From: CAYXTI01 sp964468495
GTDB taxonomy: Bacteria; Pseudomonadota; Alphaproteobacteria; Rickettsiales; Rickettsiaceae
Length of the DNA: 33,920 nt
Reading direction: 5' to 3'
Assembly (NCBI GenBank): GCA_964468495.1
Contig: CAYXTI010000013.1
Span: 1 to 33,920 of the forward strand
This document shows, in pieces, positions 1 to 9,514 of the stretch; within the stretch, counting starts at the first letter, position 1, and each line of letters opens with the position of its first letter. Made by a program: the position numbers and the translations under genes. The notes beneath the pieces are model-generated. The model was given only the letters and a program-made list of their open reading frames with translations. It was not told the origin of the DNA and searched no databases.

Positions 1-2
1 AT

Positions 3-179
3 GAAGAAAGTATAGGAGTAAAAGAGTTCTTAGAAGACTCTTTAGAAGAAAAGATAAATTTTAATGATTCTGCGGGATATATAGTATCAAAGAAGTTTTT
101 ATCACAAGAAGGAGGTGATATTACAATCTCTAAAAGTTCTAAGGAAGAAACTATTATCTCTATTATACTTCCTCAGTAA
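3..179 (+). CDS. C-terminal fragment of a probable sensor histidine kinase (partial, runs off left edge)
   Basis: An open frame enters from the left edge and stops with TAA at 177-179, giving about 58 residues. The end of the product reads GYIVSKKFLSQEGGDITISK followed by a stretch ending IISIILPQ. This resembles the last part of a GHKL/HATPase domain, where a helix is followed by a GG-D/E-I beta hairpin and a final beta strand ending in LP. That arrangement is typical of two-component sensor kinases. The N, G1 and G2 boxes and any sensor or dimerisation domain would lie outside the window, so the input signal and the partner regulator cannot be named. Another GHKL ATPase is possible. Identification rests on a short C-terminal pattern only. 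Confidence 0.5.
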   Translation, partial: EESIGVKEFLEDSLEEKINFNDSAGYIVSKKFLSQEGGDITISKSSKEETIISIILPQ

Positions 180-517
180 TTTTAATTATTTAAGAAAATT
201 TATGTATTTAAGAAACAATATGTACAACCTATATCTATTTTTATTTTTTATATAAGTTAAAATTAATTTATCTTTCTAATCCTTTGGGTTACAAGTATTT
301 TCCTTTTAATGTTTTACTTTTAAAAGATACTTTTTTTATAACTTGTTCTATTTTATAGAATGTTTTAGTTTACTTAACTTTTTAAGTTATAAACATTAAT
401 TATTTTATATTTATCTATGTTTTTTAAGTTGTTTTATTTTTTTGTTAGAATAGAATTTACTAACTATAGAGTTAGTTGTTAAAATATTGTTTTTTTGTTG
501 TTTTTATAATTATTTAT
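180..517. other. Gene-free A+T-rich stretch between the kinase fragment and addB
   Basis: This stretch of about 340 bases is nearly all A and T. I see no convincing open frame, tRNA or strong hairpin. It probably holds the 3' end of the upstream transcript and the addB promoter, but I cannot single out convincing -35/-10 boxes against the A+T background. Confidence 0.5.
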
Positions 518-3214
518 ATGAATTTATATGTTGTAAGTTCAAAAGAAAAGTTCTTAGAAGAAGTTGCTAATTATATTATAGAAAAATTTTCTTATAATTT
601 TCATAATGTAACAGTATTAATGCCTAACGGGTTATTATGCTTATATTTACAGAAATTAATAATAAAAAAATTATCAATAACAATATTGCCAAAAATTATT
701 CCTATAGAAGATATATCGGTAGGAAGTAAAGAAATTTTTGGTTTTTCTGTAGCAGCCATTACTAAAAATAGTAAAATAACCGAGAAATTAATATTAGCTG
801 ATATTATTTATAAATATAAAAATTTTAATTATTCTATAGAACAAAGTTTAAATTTAAGTACTAATTTAGCAAATTTATTTACTGCATTAGAAGCAAGTAA
901 TATTAATATAGAACAGATTAAAACTATTGATTATTTAGATCAAACAGAATATTGGAATAGGGTATATGAATTTGTTAGTTATTCTTATTGTCAATGGAAA
1001 AAAAATACTAACCAGATAAAAAAATCTACTACTATAGACTATAAAAAAGCAATGCTCAATGCAGTAGTAAAACAAATTACTGCTAAAAAAGACAATCATA
1101 TAGTTGTTGCTGGTCTATATAATACTGATTATATCACTAATGATTTTTTAAAAAATATTCTACAATTAGATAATGGTCATATAATTTTTCCTCCATTTCC
1201 AAATATTAAAAATCTTCATGACCAAAAACCAGAAGAAGCATTATTTAATATTTCTAGTTTTGTTGCAGCAATAAATGTTTCCTTAGATAAGATAAAGCCA
1301 TTAGGCATAAGAAATTTTTCTGTGCTTGATAAACTTATTATTAATTTTAATAATAAGATAGAAAAAAAACAATATATTTATGAATATATAGAGTTTGATA
1401 ATATATTCTATGAAGCAGAATATATTGCAAATAAATGTAGAGAAATAATTGATCATAATCCTAATATTAAGATTGCTTTAATTACTAATACAACTAAAGC
1501 TAAAGAATATTATACTATGAGTTTAATAAAAAATAATATTGATTATTATGATCTTATAGGTAATGATATATTAAAGATTAATTCGATTTCATTTTTAATG
1601 GTTTTAGCAAATATTGTATGTAATGAATTTTCTGTTAAATCTTTTTTTTCTTTTATTTCACATCCATTAATTATTAATGAGCATACATCAAATATTAAAA
1701 TATTAATTAGTAAATATAACCGTTTTGCTCAGTCATTAAAAGATATTAATTATATAGTTAACAAATATCAAAATGATGATAACTTACGAAGTTGGTTTTT
1801 ATTATTATATAAGAATTTAAATATTAAGATTCATACCAATAATTTTAGTAATATTTTACTTATAATAGTCAATATAGCAGAAAAGATATGTCCTGATTTT
1901 TGGCAAGATGATATTAATGATAAAATATTAGATTTATTAATAGAAATTATTAATAATGAATGGCCTCTAATAATAGAAGCTAAAGATTTTTCTAATATAT
2001 TTAGATCTTTATTAAAAAATATTAAGATATATAGTCATAATCAACCATCTAATATTATTATATGTAGCCAAGAAGATGCTGCTTTAATAAATTTTGATTA
2101 TGTATTTTTAACTGATTGTAATGAAGGGGTTGTTCCATTGTCTATCACTAATAATTGGATTAATAAGAATATGCAGAAAAAATTATCAATAGATTGGTGG
2201 ATAAAGCAATTTGGAATATCTTTATATTATTTTTATCTTAATTTACATAATACTAAAGTAATTATTACAAGAGCTAAAACTTATGATAATAAAAAAAATA
2301 TATTACCTTCTTTATTTTTATTACGATTGCAGTATATACTTGCTGATTCAATAATTAAATCTATTAATAGAGAGCAATTTAATCGTCCAGAAAAAATAGC
2401 AAAAAATTCTTATGTAATAAGTGATACTTTTCCTGATAAAATTTCTGCTACCGATATAGAAATCTTAATTAGGAGTCCATACAATTTTTATGCAAAAAAA
2501 ATATTAAATTTATCTCCAATAGTTTACCCAGAAGATAACGCCCAGCTAGTTGAGTTTGGTATCTTTTTTCATAATTGTGTATCACAGTATAGTGCATCAT
2601 ATCAACTGTGTAAGTTAAATAAATTAGATTGTATTATACAAATTAGTCAAAATATATTAAATAATTATATTTTTCCTGATAATATAAAAAAATCATGGCT
2701 AACTAAGTTTAGAGCTATTGCTAAGGATTTTATATTTTTTGATGAGTTAAGAAGAAAAAATACTGTAGCTATATATAATGAAATCAAAGGAGAGATAGAT
2801 GTTGTTCTTGATTTACAACCAATTAAAATCATTGCTATTGCTGATAGAATAGAGATAGGTAATTATGGTGATGTTACTATTATCGATTATAAAACAGGAC
2901 AAATACCTACTAAAAAAGAAATATTATCTGGGTTATCACCTCAGTTAATTATAGAAGCTATTATATTACTAAATAATGGATTTCCTATTAAAGCTAATTA
3001 TAATAAAAAAATAGAAAAATTAATTTATGTTAAAATTAATAGTTCTAAACCTTATATTACAACTAAAGAAGTTGTATTATCAGATGATGAATTGAATAGT
3101 TATTATAATAGTTTAGTGAATTTATTAAATTATTATTCTAATAATAGAAAATTTCATATTGATACTAATTTAACAAAATATGATTTTTATCAGCATTTAG
3201 CAAGACGTTTTTAG
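518..3214 (+). CDS. addB: Double-strand break repair protein AddB (alphaproteobacterial type)
   Basis: The product (898 aa) is the AddB subunit of an AddAB helicase-nuclease, which processes double-strand ends for RecA-dependent recombination. The C-terminal nuclease domain is clear: an SATDIE..IRSPYNFYAKKIL block, then EFGIFFHNCV, then ADRIE with D776, DYKTG at 790-794, and PQLIIEA with Q809. These match the D, D-x-K and QLxx(Y/E) core of the RecB-like nuclease. The middle contains FLTDCNEGVVP, matching the (D/N)EG-x-(W/V)P block of inactivated helicase domains. The N-terminus has no Walker A lysine motif, as in alphaproteobacterial AddB. ATG 518 is preferred over an upstream in-frame TTG at 476, which would add a hydrophobic leader not expected in this cytoplasmic family. 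The partner addA, usually adjacent, is absent: the next gene is tig in opposite orientation. Confidence 0.88.
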   Translation: MNLYVVSSKEKFLEEVANYIIEKFSYNFHNVTVLMPNGLLCLYLQKLIIKKLSITILPKIIPIEDISVGSKEIFGFSVAAITKNSKITEKLILADIIYKYKNFNYSIEQSLNLSTNLANLFTALEASNINIEQIKTIDYLDQTEYWNRVYEFVSYSYCQWKKNTNQIKKSTTIDYKKAMLNAVVKQITAKKDNHIVVAGLYNTDYITNDFLKNILQLDNGHIIFPPFPNIKNLHDQKPEEALFNISSFVAAINVSLDKIKPLGIRNFSVLDKLIINFNNKIEKKQYIYEYIEFDNIFYEAEYIANKCREIIDHNPNIKIALITNTTKAKEYYTMSLIKNNIDYYDLIGNDILKINSISFLMVLANIVCNEFSVKSFFSFISHPLIINEHTSNIKILISKYNRFAQSLKDINYIVNKYQNDDNLRSWFLLLYKNLNIKIHTNNFSNILLIIVNIAEKICPDFWQDDINDKILDLLIEIINNEWPLIIEAKDFSNIFRSLLKNIKIYSHNQPSNIIICSQEDAALINFDYVFLTDCNEGVVPLSITNNWINKNMQKKLSIDWWIKQFGISLYYFYLNLHNTKVIITRAKTYDNKKNILPSLFLLRLQYILADSIIKSINREQFNRPEKIAKNSYVISDTFPDKISATDIEILIRSPYNFYAKKILNLSPIVYPEDNAQLVEFGIFFHNCVSQYSASYQLCKLNKLDCIIQISQNILNNYIFPDNIKKSWLTKFRAIAKDFIFFDELRRKNTVAIYNEIKGEIDVVLDLQPIKIIAIADRIEIGNYGDVTIIDYKTGQIPTKKEILSGLSPQLIIEAIILLNNGFPIKANYNKKIEKLIYVKINSSKPYITTKEVVLSDDELNSYYNSLVNLLNYYSNNRKFHIDTNLTKYDFYQHLARRF

Positions 3215-3427
3215 TATATAAATAAAAAAGTGTTAAAGGGTAAAAGTATTATTTCTCTATAAATAATTTAAAGTAAATTATCTTTAAAAATCTTATTTTA
3301 ATTATAATTGTGGGAGTTAGAAAGCAAAAGATTTATTATCATTTGATTATTTAGCGCATATTATTAGACTAATCTAATAGAAAATTTGGTTATAGCAATA
3401 AGGTCAAGATGCTAAAGAATATGTGGG

Positions 3428-4738
3428 TTAAAGAGTTTGAAGTAATTGTTCTAATTCATTTTTTTTATAAGTTTTTTCTTGTAATAAGATTTCATTATCT
3501 ATAATATTTTTAATAACTTTTTCTTCTAAAATGACTAGCTGTAGTGAAGTGATTTGGTCCTTGTTTTTAGTATAAAAATCAATTACTTGTTGTTCATATC
3601 CTGGATAAATTTGTGTTTGGTGTAATATAGCATTTTTTATTTCTTCTTCATTAACTTTAATATTGTTAATATTAGCATATTCCCTAATCATGAGAGCTAT
3701 TCTTACTCTTCTTAATGATAATTTTTTATAGTATTGGTCTAATTCTAAATTGCTATTATTTGCTAATTCTTCTACTGTTTTTTGATGATTTTTTTGTTTG
3801 ATAGTTGTAAGTTCTATATCAAGCATTGACTGTGGGACAGGAAAATTTAATACTTGTTCCAAATAGTCATATAGTTTTATTTTTATAAAGTTATTGATAG
3901 CATTGTCAAAGTTTTTATTTATATTATTTTTAACTTTATCTTTTAATTGTGTTAAATTTTCATTTTTAAACTTCTTTGCTAAATCATCATCTATTTTTGG
4001 AATCACAGGGTTATAAACTTCTTTTATTTTTGCTTCTAATCTAGCAATTTTTCCTATTAAACTTTTAACAGGATAGTCTTTTGGGATTGGTATTTGAATT
4101 TTTACAATATCTCCTATTTTATGATTGATCAATTTTTCTCCACAATTATTAAAATATTTATTATTTTTATCAATTATTATTTGAAAATTATCAAGCTTTA
4201 TTACTTTATTGTTATAATTTTCAGTATGTCCGATAGAATCTATTATTATTTTATCTCCTTCTTTAATTTGAGAAAAAGTTTTTGTTGGGTATTCTCTTGC
4301 TGAATATGCTAATTTTTGTAATTCAAAATCAATATCCTTATCTTCTATATCTAATATTGGTTTTTCTAAAGAGATATCTTTAAGATTTGGTAGGGTTATT
4401 TTAGGCTGTAGTTCAAATTTAACTAAAAATTTAAAATCTTTGTTGTTTTTATCGCTTAAATGTTCTACTTTAGGTATATTAACTAACTGTATTTGTTTTT
4501 CTTTTATTATAGTATTAACAATATCATTAATTTTTTCTCTTATTACATCAGTTTTTATTGATGGGTATTTTCTTTGTATAAGGCTTATTGGTGTTTTACC
4601 TAATCTAAAACCTGGTATTTTTGTTTTATTAGCGATTGTTAGGCATTTATTATGTATTGCTGAGTTAATATCGTTATAAGGTACAGTAATTTTAATATGT
4701 AAATTTATTTCATCATTTTTTAATTCAATAATATTCAT
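3428..4738 (-). CDS. tig: Trigger factor, ribosome-associated chaperone
   Basis: The 436-aa product has the length and layout of trigger factor. The N-terminal ribosome-binding domain carries the signature GFRLGKTP at residues 43-50, which docks on ribosomal protein L23 at the exit tunnel. An FKBP-like peptidyl-prolyl isomerase domain follows at about residues 150-240 (KEGDKIIIDSIG onward), and the rest is the helical C-terminal chaperone body with many charged residues. It binds nascent chains and delays misfolding. AGGA lies upstream of the start, though at a rather long spacing. In many bacteria tig precedes clpP-clpX; here tig is followed by convergent addB, so that linkage is broken. tRNA-Leu lies upstream on the same strand. 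The identification is firm. Confidence 0.95.
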   Translation of the reverse strand: MNIIELKNDEINLHIKITVPYNDINSAIHNKCLTIANKTKIPGFRLGKTPISLIQRKYPSIKTDVIREKINDIVNTIIKEKQIQLVNIPKVEHLSDKNNKDFKFLVKFELQPKITLPNLKDISLEKPILDIEDKDIDFELQKLAYSAREYPTKTFSQIKEGDKIIIDSIGHTENYNNKVIKLDNFQIIIDKNNKYFNNCGEKLINHKIGDIVKIQIPIPKDYPVKSLIGKIARLEAKIKEVYNPVIPKIDDDLAKKFKNENLTQLKDKVKNNINKNFDNAINNFIKIKLYDYLEQVLNFPVPQSMLDIELTTIKQKNHQKTVEELANNSNLELDQYYKKLSLRRVRIALMIREYANINNIKVNEEEIKNAILHQTQIYPGYEQQVIDFYTKNKDQITSLQLVILEEKVIKNIIDNEILLQEKTYKKNELEQLLQTL

Positions 4739-4789
4739 AAAAATAAAAATCCTATATAACGTTTTGTAATAATTTTAACTTTTTTAAAG

Positions 4790-4871
4790 TGCGGATGGAG
4801 GGAGTTGAACCCCCACGCCTTGCGGCACTAGAACCTAAATCTAGCACGTCTACCAGTTCCATCACACCCGC
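4790..4871 (-). tRNA. tRNA-Leu, anticodon UAG
   Basis: Read on the minus strand, the sequence folds as a class II tRNA. The acceptor arms GCGGGTG and CATCCGC pair with one G-U, the anticodon stem CTAGA/TCTAG encloses the loop TTTAGGT (anticodon TAG), a long variable arm built on GCCGCAAGGC follows, and the T arm loop is TTCAACT. The discriminator base is A and CCA is not encoded, so the 3' end must be added by the CCA-adding enzyme encoded at 18199-19419. The anticodon reads CUN leucine codons. Confidence 0.95.
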
Positions 4872-5055
4872 ATGTTTTTTAATTTTTATATTCTTGGACT
4901 AAATAATATAAATATGTCCTAATAATTTAGCATTATAGGCTAGTATTTTTTTCTTATCAAGATTAGTTTATTACTTACTTCTTTTATCGATGATAAATAT
5001 TATAGAAAAATTATTATAAATATTAAAATCAAAAGTTTTTATATTGCACAAGTTT

Positions 5056-6192
5056 TTAATCTAAAAATTTATTTAGTGCAGCATAATACAAATTATACAG
5101 GTTATGTAAATCATTAATTGTACTATGTTCATTTATTTTATGTGCAAATGATGATTTTAAGCCTAATTCTACAACGTTAGTATAAGGATATATAAATCGA
5201 GCATCGGAAGTACCTCCTTCTGTAGATAAGATAGTTTTTCCTTGGCAATTTTCTTTAATAATCTTAATAAATTGCTCTATTATATTAGAATATTTTTGAA
5301 TAAAAGGACGTGCTGTACAATTATAATTTAAAGTATAGTTTTGAGTATGTTTATTGATTATATTTTGAATGAATTTTACCATAGTCTTTATATTATAATT
5401 TGTATTGTATCTTACATTGAATCTAGAAGTAATTAGTTTAGGGATTATATTGCTTGCATAATTATTAGTATCAATGGAAGTGATCTGAAGAATACTAGGT
5501 TGAAAAAATTTTGATCCTTTATCAAGGTTGATATTAGATAAATCATAGATAATTTTATTCATAATGATGATAGGATTATTTGTTTGATCAGGGTATGCAA
5601 CATGTCCTTCAATTCCTATTACTTTGAGTATAAAGTTTATACTTCCGCGTCTTCCTATTTTTATTACATCGCCTATGAAGTTCTTGCTAGTAGGTTCTCC
5701 TAGAATACATAAATTAATTTTTGGAACTTGATTTTTTATATGTTTTATCATTTTTTTAATTCCATATTTTGCCTCTCCTTCTTCATCACTAGTAAGTAAA
5801 AAACTAATAGCACCTTTAAAATTAGGAGTATTTTTTATAAAATTATAAGCTACAGCTATGCTAACACTAATTGCTCCTTTCATATCTACAGTACCTCTGC
5901 CATAAACATTGTTATTGATAATTGTCATTTTAAATGGATTAGATAACCATAAATTTTTATTAACTATAGGAACTACATCAACATGCCCAGCAAAACAGAT
6001 ATTAGGAGATTCATTACCATATATGGCATAAAGGTTAGTAACTTTATATTTTGTTCCTATAATTTGTATATCACATTTAAATCCTATTTTACTTAATATA
6101 GTAGCAATATATTCTATTGATCCATTACTGTTTGGTGTAATTGATTTAAAACTTATTAATTTTTTTAGAATAGTTAAGTAATCTATATTCAT
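5056..6192 (-). CDS. dapE: Succinyl-diaminopimelate desuccinylase
   Basis: DapE hydrolyses N-succinyl-LL-2,6-diaminopimelate to succinate and LL-diaminopimelate, the step before the DapF epimerase in meso-DAP and lysine synthesis. The 378-aa product is an M20 family metallopeptidase-fold enzyme of standard length. Metal ligands and catalytic residues are visible: H70 in FAGHVDVVP, D103 in GRGTVDMKG, the TSDEEGEA block with E137 and E138, E166 in GEPTS, and H351 in SSFAHKINEH. The substrate-binding EGGTSDARF block at about 325-333 separates DapE from generic M20 peptidases. It is transcribed divergently from dapF across a 241-base gap, so both may be controlled from one shared region. Confidence 0.95.
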   Translation of the reverse strand: MNIDYLTILKKLISFKSITPNSNGSIEYIATILSKIGFKCDIQIIGTKYKVTNLYAIYGNESPNICFAGHVDVVPIVNKNLWLSNPFKMTIINNNVYGRGTVDMKGAISVSIAVAYNFIKNTPNFKGAISFLLTSDEEGEAKYGIKKMIKHIKNQVPKINLCILGEPTSKNFIGDVIKIGRRGSINFILKVIGIEGHVAYPDQTNNPIIIMNKIIYDLSNINLDKGSKFFQPSILQITSIDTNNYASNIIPKLITSRFNVRYNTNYNIKTMVKFIQNIINKHTQNYTLNYNCTARPFIQKYSNIIEQFIKIIKENCQGKTILSTEGGTSDARFIYPYTNVVELGLKSSFAHKINEHSTINDLHNLYNLYYAALNKFLD

Positions 6193-6362
6193 GTCTTTTA
6201 GTGTTAGTTTATTAGTAGAATAAATGATAAAAATGTAGTAATGTATATTAATGTTAATTTGTGATTTAAAATTTATAAGGGTATTTTAAAAAATTTTGAT
6301 TATTTTTTATAAATAATTATTTTATAGTTATTTTTATTATTAGCTATATTATTATTTAACAA

Positions 6363-6393
6363 TTAATGTATTATTTTAACATTGTTAATGTAT
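6363..6393 (+). promoter_or_regulatory. Direct repeats and a palindrome in the dapE/dapF divergent intergenic region
   Basis: TTAATGTAT occurs twice, at 6363-6371 and 6385-6393, a 22-base phase of about two helical turns. The second copy overlaps an imperfect palindrome, TTAACA-T-TGTTAA, at 6376-6388. It lies 40-70 bases before the dapF start. This layout would suit a regulator-binding site, but the A+T background makes chance occurrence possible. No regulator can be named. Confidence 0.25.
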
Positions 6394-6433
6394 AGAGAAT
6401 AATTTAGTATTATAAAAATAGTATAATTATATT

Positions 6434-7237
6434 ATGGGAATAATTCCATTTATAAAAATGCATGGACTAGGAAATAATTTTGTTATTATAGAACAAAACT
6501 TTATAGATCATAATATAAATTTAAGTAATTTAGCATTAAGTATATCAAATAGAACCATTGGGATTGGGTGTGATCAATTAATAATATTTGATAAACAAGA
6601 AACTTGTATATTAATGTTAATATATAACCAAGATGGATCAAGTGCAGAAGCATGTGGAAATGCATCGCGTTGTATTTCCAGATTAATGTTTGATAAGTAT
6701 AAAGTAAGAGATATATTAATCAAAGTTAAAGAAAGAGAAGTGTCTTGTCATTATACAAGCAAAGATAATATTGTTGTTAATATGGGTAGAGCTTCTTTTA
6801 ATAATAAATGGATGCCATCGAATGAAAAATTATGGAATTTTGTTCAACTATATGGAGTTGAGCCTAAAGAATCTATTTGTGTAGATGTAGCTAACCCTCA
6901 TTTAGTAATTTTTTCACAAAATATTATTCATAATCAACAAATTATTGTAGAGAATTTACAAAATAGTGATCTATTCCCAATAGGTATTAATATTAATTTT
7001 GCTACTATAAAAAATAATAGTATATTTTTATCTGTATGGGAAAGAGGTGTTGGATTAACTTTAGCATGTGGAAGTGGAGCATGTGCAACTTTTGCGGCAG
7101 CAAAGAAATTAGGATTTGTAGAAAATAATGCAATAGTTGAATTTTCACTAGGTAACTTAAAAATGAAATACCTAGATAAAAATATTTTAATGCAAGGGCC
7201 AGCTAATTATGTTTTTTCAGGAGAGTATTATGTATAA
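6434..7237 (+). CDS. dapF: Diaminopimelate epimerase
   Basis: DapF converts LL-diaminopimelate to meso-diaminopimelate, the peptidoglycan cross-linking residue and lysine precursor. The 267-aa product shows the two-fold related halves typical of the family. The N-terminal half starts with MHGLGNNFVII and carries the first catalytic cysteine, C74, in NQDGSSAEACGNASRC. The second half carries C212 in LACGSGACAT. These are the acid/base pair of this cofactor-independent racemase. The stop codon overlaps the start of mtaB by 8 nt (ATGTATAA), so mtaB translation is probably coupled. With dapE on the other side of the promoter region, the locus supports meso-DAP peptidoglycan. Confidence 0.95.
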   Translation: MGIIPFIKMHGLGNNFVIIEQNFIDHNINLSNLALSISNRTIGIGCDQLIIFDKQETCILMLIYNQDGSSAEACGNASRCISRLMFDKYKVRDILIKVKEREVSCHYTSKDNIVVNMGRASFNNKWMPSNEKLWNFVQLYGVEPKESICVDVANPHLVIFSQNIIHNQQIIVENLQNSDLFPIGININFATIKNNSIFLSVWERGVGLTLACGSGACATFAAAKKLGFVENNAIVEFSLGNLKMKYLDKNILMQGPANYVFSGEYYV

Positions 7238-8471
7238 AAAAAATAAAGTTGTTAATTTTGGATGCCGGTTAAATATATACGAAAGTGAAATTATAAAAAA
7301 AAATCTAGCTCAAATAGAGCAAGATAATATAGTAGTTTTTAATACATGTGCGGTTACTAAAGAAGCTGAAAAACAGGCAAGATATGAAATTAGAAAATTA
7401 AAAAAACAAGATCAAGATATAAAAATTATAGTTACAGGATGTGCAGCACAAATTAACCCAGGAATGTTTTCTAGTATGCCTGAAGTAGATAAGATTATAG
7501 GTAATGAAGAAAAATTATCTTTACAAAATTACTTATTTTCAACTGAAAGGGTAGTAGTAAATGATATTATGTCGGTTAAGACAACATCTAATCATTTAAT
7601 TAGAGGATTTGAGAATAAATCAAGGGCATTTATACAAGTACAAAATGGGTGCGATCATCGATGTACTTTTTGCATAATTCCATATGGTAGAGGAAAAAGT
7701 AGATCGGTTCCTATAGGGGAGATTGTAAAACAAGTTAAAATATTATGCGCAGAAGGTTATAAAGAGGTTGTGTTTACAGGAGTAGATCTAACATCCTATG
7801 GGTCTGATTTACCTAATAAACCAAGTTTTGCTCAAATGATTAAACGTGTGCTTTCTTTAGTTCCAAATTTGCATAGATTAAGATTATCATCTATTGATGT
7901 TGCTGAAATATCTGAGGAGTTATTTGATTTAATGGTTTATAATAAAAGATTGATGCCTCATTTTCATATTAGTGTTCAGGCTGGAGATGATATGATACTT
8001 AAAAGAATGAAAAGAAGGCATACTAGAAAACAAATAATTGATTTTTGTCATCAATTAAGGTCATTGCGTCCAGAAATATCATTTGGAGCTGATATTATTG
8101 CTGGATTTCCAACAGAAACAGAGCAAATGTTTAATAATACTAAACAGTTAATTTCAGAAGCTGGATTACAGTATCTACATGTATTTCCATATTCAGAAAG
8201 AAAAGGTACTCCTGCCGCTAGAATAACTCAGTTAGATATTGAAACTAGAAAGGCAAGAGCTACTATACTAAGGGCAGAAGGACAAAAAGAATTAATAAAG
8301 TTTTTTAAAAAAAATATCGGAAAAAAAGTAGAAATCTTAACAGAGAAAAATAATTTTGCCCATTCTGAAAATTTTATTCCTATAAAATTATCTAAAAACA
8401 CCCAATCTGGACAATTAATATCTGCTAAGTTAGATAAAATAGATGGTTTATATATGACTATAAGAGAATAA
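7230..8471 (+). CDS. mtaB: tRNA threonylcarbamoyladenosine methylthiotransferase MtaB
   Basis: MtaB is a radical-SAM enzyme that adds a methylthio group to t6A37 of tRNAs reading ANN codons. The 413-aa product has the N-terminal UPF0004 domain with three cluster-binding cysteines, C12 (NFGCRLN), C40 (NTCAVT) and C71 (VTGCAAQ). The radical-SAM cluster motif is C141-x3-C145-x2-C148 (CDHRCTFC), followed by IIPYGRGKSRS, which is typical of MtaB. A small C-terminal TRAM-like region follows. ATG 7230 is chosen over an in-frame ATG at 7209 because AGGAG at 7219-7223 sits 6 bases before it. It overlaps dapF by 8 nt and is followed 11 bases later by gpsA, so the three genes are probably one operon. 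Confidence 0.92.
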   Translation: MYKKNKVVNFGCRLNIYESEIIKKNLAQIEQDNIVVFNTCAVTKEAEKQARYEIRKLKKQDQDIKIIVTGCAAQINPGMFSSMPEVDKIIGNEEKLSLQNYLFSTERVVVNDIMSVKTTSNHLIRGFENKSRAFIQVQNGCDHRCTFCIIPYGRGKSRSVPIGEIVKQVKILCAEGYKEVVFTGVDLTSYGSDLPNKPSFAQMIKRVLSLVPNLHRLRLSSIDVAEISEELFDLMVYNKRLMPHFHISVQAGDDMILKRMKRRHTRKQIIDFCHQLRSLRPEISFGADIIAGFPTETEQMFNNTKQLISEAGLQYLHVFPYSERKGTPAARITQLDIETRKARATILRAEGQKELIKFFKKNIGKKVEILTEKNNFAHSENFIPIKLSKNTQSGQLISAKLDKIDGLYMTIRE

Positions 8472-8482
8472 TTTATAAAATT

Positions 8483-9436
8483 ATGTTTAAAAATTTTGTT
8501 GTAATAGGAGGTGGTAGTTGGGGAACAGCTATTGCTTGTCATCTTGCTAGAATTAATCATTCTGTTTTCCTATATGCAAGAGATAGTAAGATAGTAAATG
8601 AAATAAACACTAAATCTACCAATAGCAAGTATTTAGCAAATATAAAACTTCCTAAAGGGTTAAAAGCAGTAGATAAATTAGAAAGTTTAAAAACAAAAAT
8701 AGATAGTATTATTATTGCTGTTCCATCATATTCTTTTAGTAATATAGTAGATATGCTAATTAATATAGGTATATTATATGAAGGGATTCCTATTTTAATT
8801 GCTTCTAAAGGAATAGCAACTAATCCTGTGCAATTATTTTCTAAGAAAATTGATAATAGTGTAGGAAATATTAAGTATGCATTTATTGCTGGGCCTAATT
8901 TTGCTACAGAATTAGCTAATAATCAGTTTACTGCATTTACTATTTCATCTTTATCTATAGAACTTGCTAACAAGTTTAAACGATCATTCATTACTGATAA
9001 TGTTGATATTACTATATGCGATGAGATTATTACTACACAAATTGCTGGGATTGTAAAAAATATTATTGCTATAAAAAGTGGAATTATGACTGCAGCTAAT
9101 TATGGAAAAAATGCAATAGCTTGGTTAATTACTGAAGGAATAAAAGAAATAGCTATTATTTCACAGGCGTTTGGCGGAAAAAAGGAGTCCATTATTACCT
9201 CAGCGGTAATAGGAGATTTAGTTTTAACTGCATCTTCTATTATATCGCGTAATACTAGGTTTGGGTATGATTTACATAAAAATGAATACTCAAAAAAGGT
9301 CTTTAATTTATATAAAGGTTATGTTGTTGAAGGGCTTGAATCTGGTAAATTGATTAGTAAGTTAATAGCTCCATATAATCTAAAAGTTCCTGTTATTACT
9401 TCTGTTACGAAGATATTAGAAAAGCTTGTTCATTAA
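8483..9436 (+). CDS. gpsA: Glycerol-3-phosphate dehydrogenase [NAD(P)+]
   Basis: GpsA reduces dihydroxyacetone phosphate to sn-glycerol 3-phosphate, the backbone for phospholipid synthesis. The 317-aa product has the N-terminal Rossmann glycine signature GGGSWGTAIA (residues 9-18), AGPNFATE at about 136-143, the catalytic lysine K192 in AGIVKNIIAIKSG, D245 in GDLVLT, and SRNTRFG near 255, which contacts phosphate and nucleotide. Length is normal for the family. It starts 11 bases after mtaB. Reduced intracellular alphaproteobacteria often keep gpsA because it draws on host triose phosphate; that lifestyle link is inference. Confidence 0.95.
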   Translation: MFKNFVVIGGGSWGTAIACHLARINHSVFLYARDSKIVNEINTKSTNSKYLANIKLPKGLKAVDKLESLKTKIDSIIIAVPSYSFSNIVDMLINIGILYEGIPILIASKGIATNPVQLFSKKIDNSVGNIKYAFIAGPNFATELANNQFTAFTISSLSIELANKFKRSFITDNVDITICDEIITTQIAGIVKNIIAIKSGIMTAANYGKNAIAWLITEGIKEIAIISQAFGGKKESIITSAVIGDLVLTASSIISRNTRFGYDLHKNEYSKKVFNLYKGYVVEGLESGKLISKLIAPYNLKVPVITSVTKILEKLVH

Positions 9437-9514
9437 TTAAGAGTAATAGTTTAAGGTAAAATAGAGTTTTATTTAAGGACTGAAAGCTTTAAATAGAATA
9501 CTATAAAGTTATAA

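Noticed and set aside
476..517. Upstream TTG start adding 14 residues to AddB
   Set aside because: The extension is a hydrophobic stretch with no ribosome site and no counterpart in this cytoplasmic family; ATG 518 fits better.
8228..8560. 110-residue antisense frame across the mtaB/gpsA junction
   Set aside because: It lies opposite two well-supported genes; its open frame follows from their codon use.
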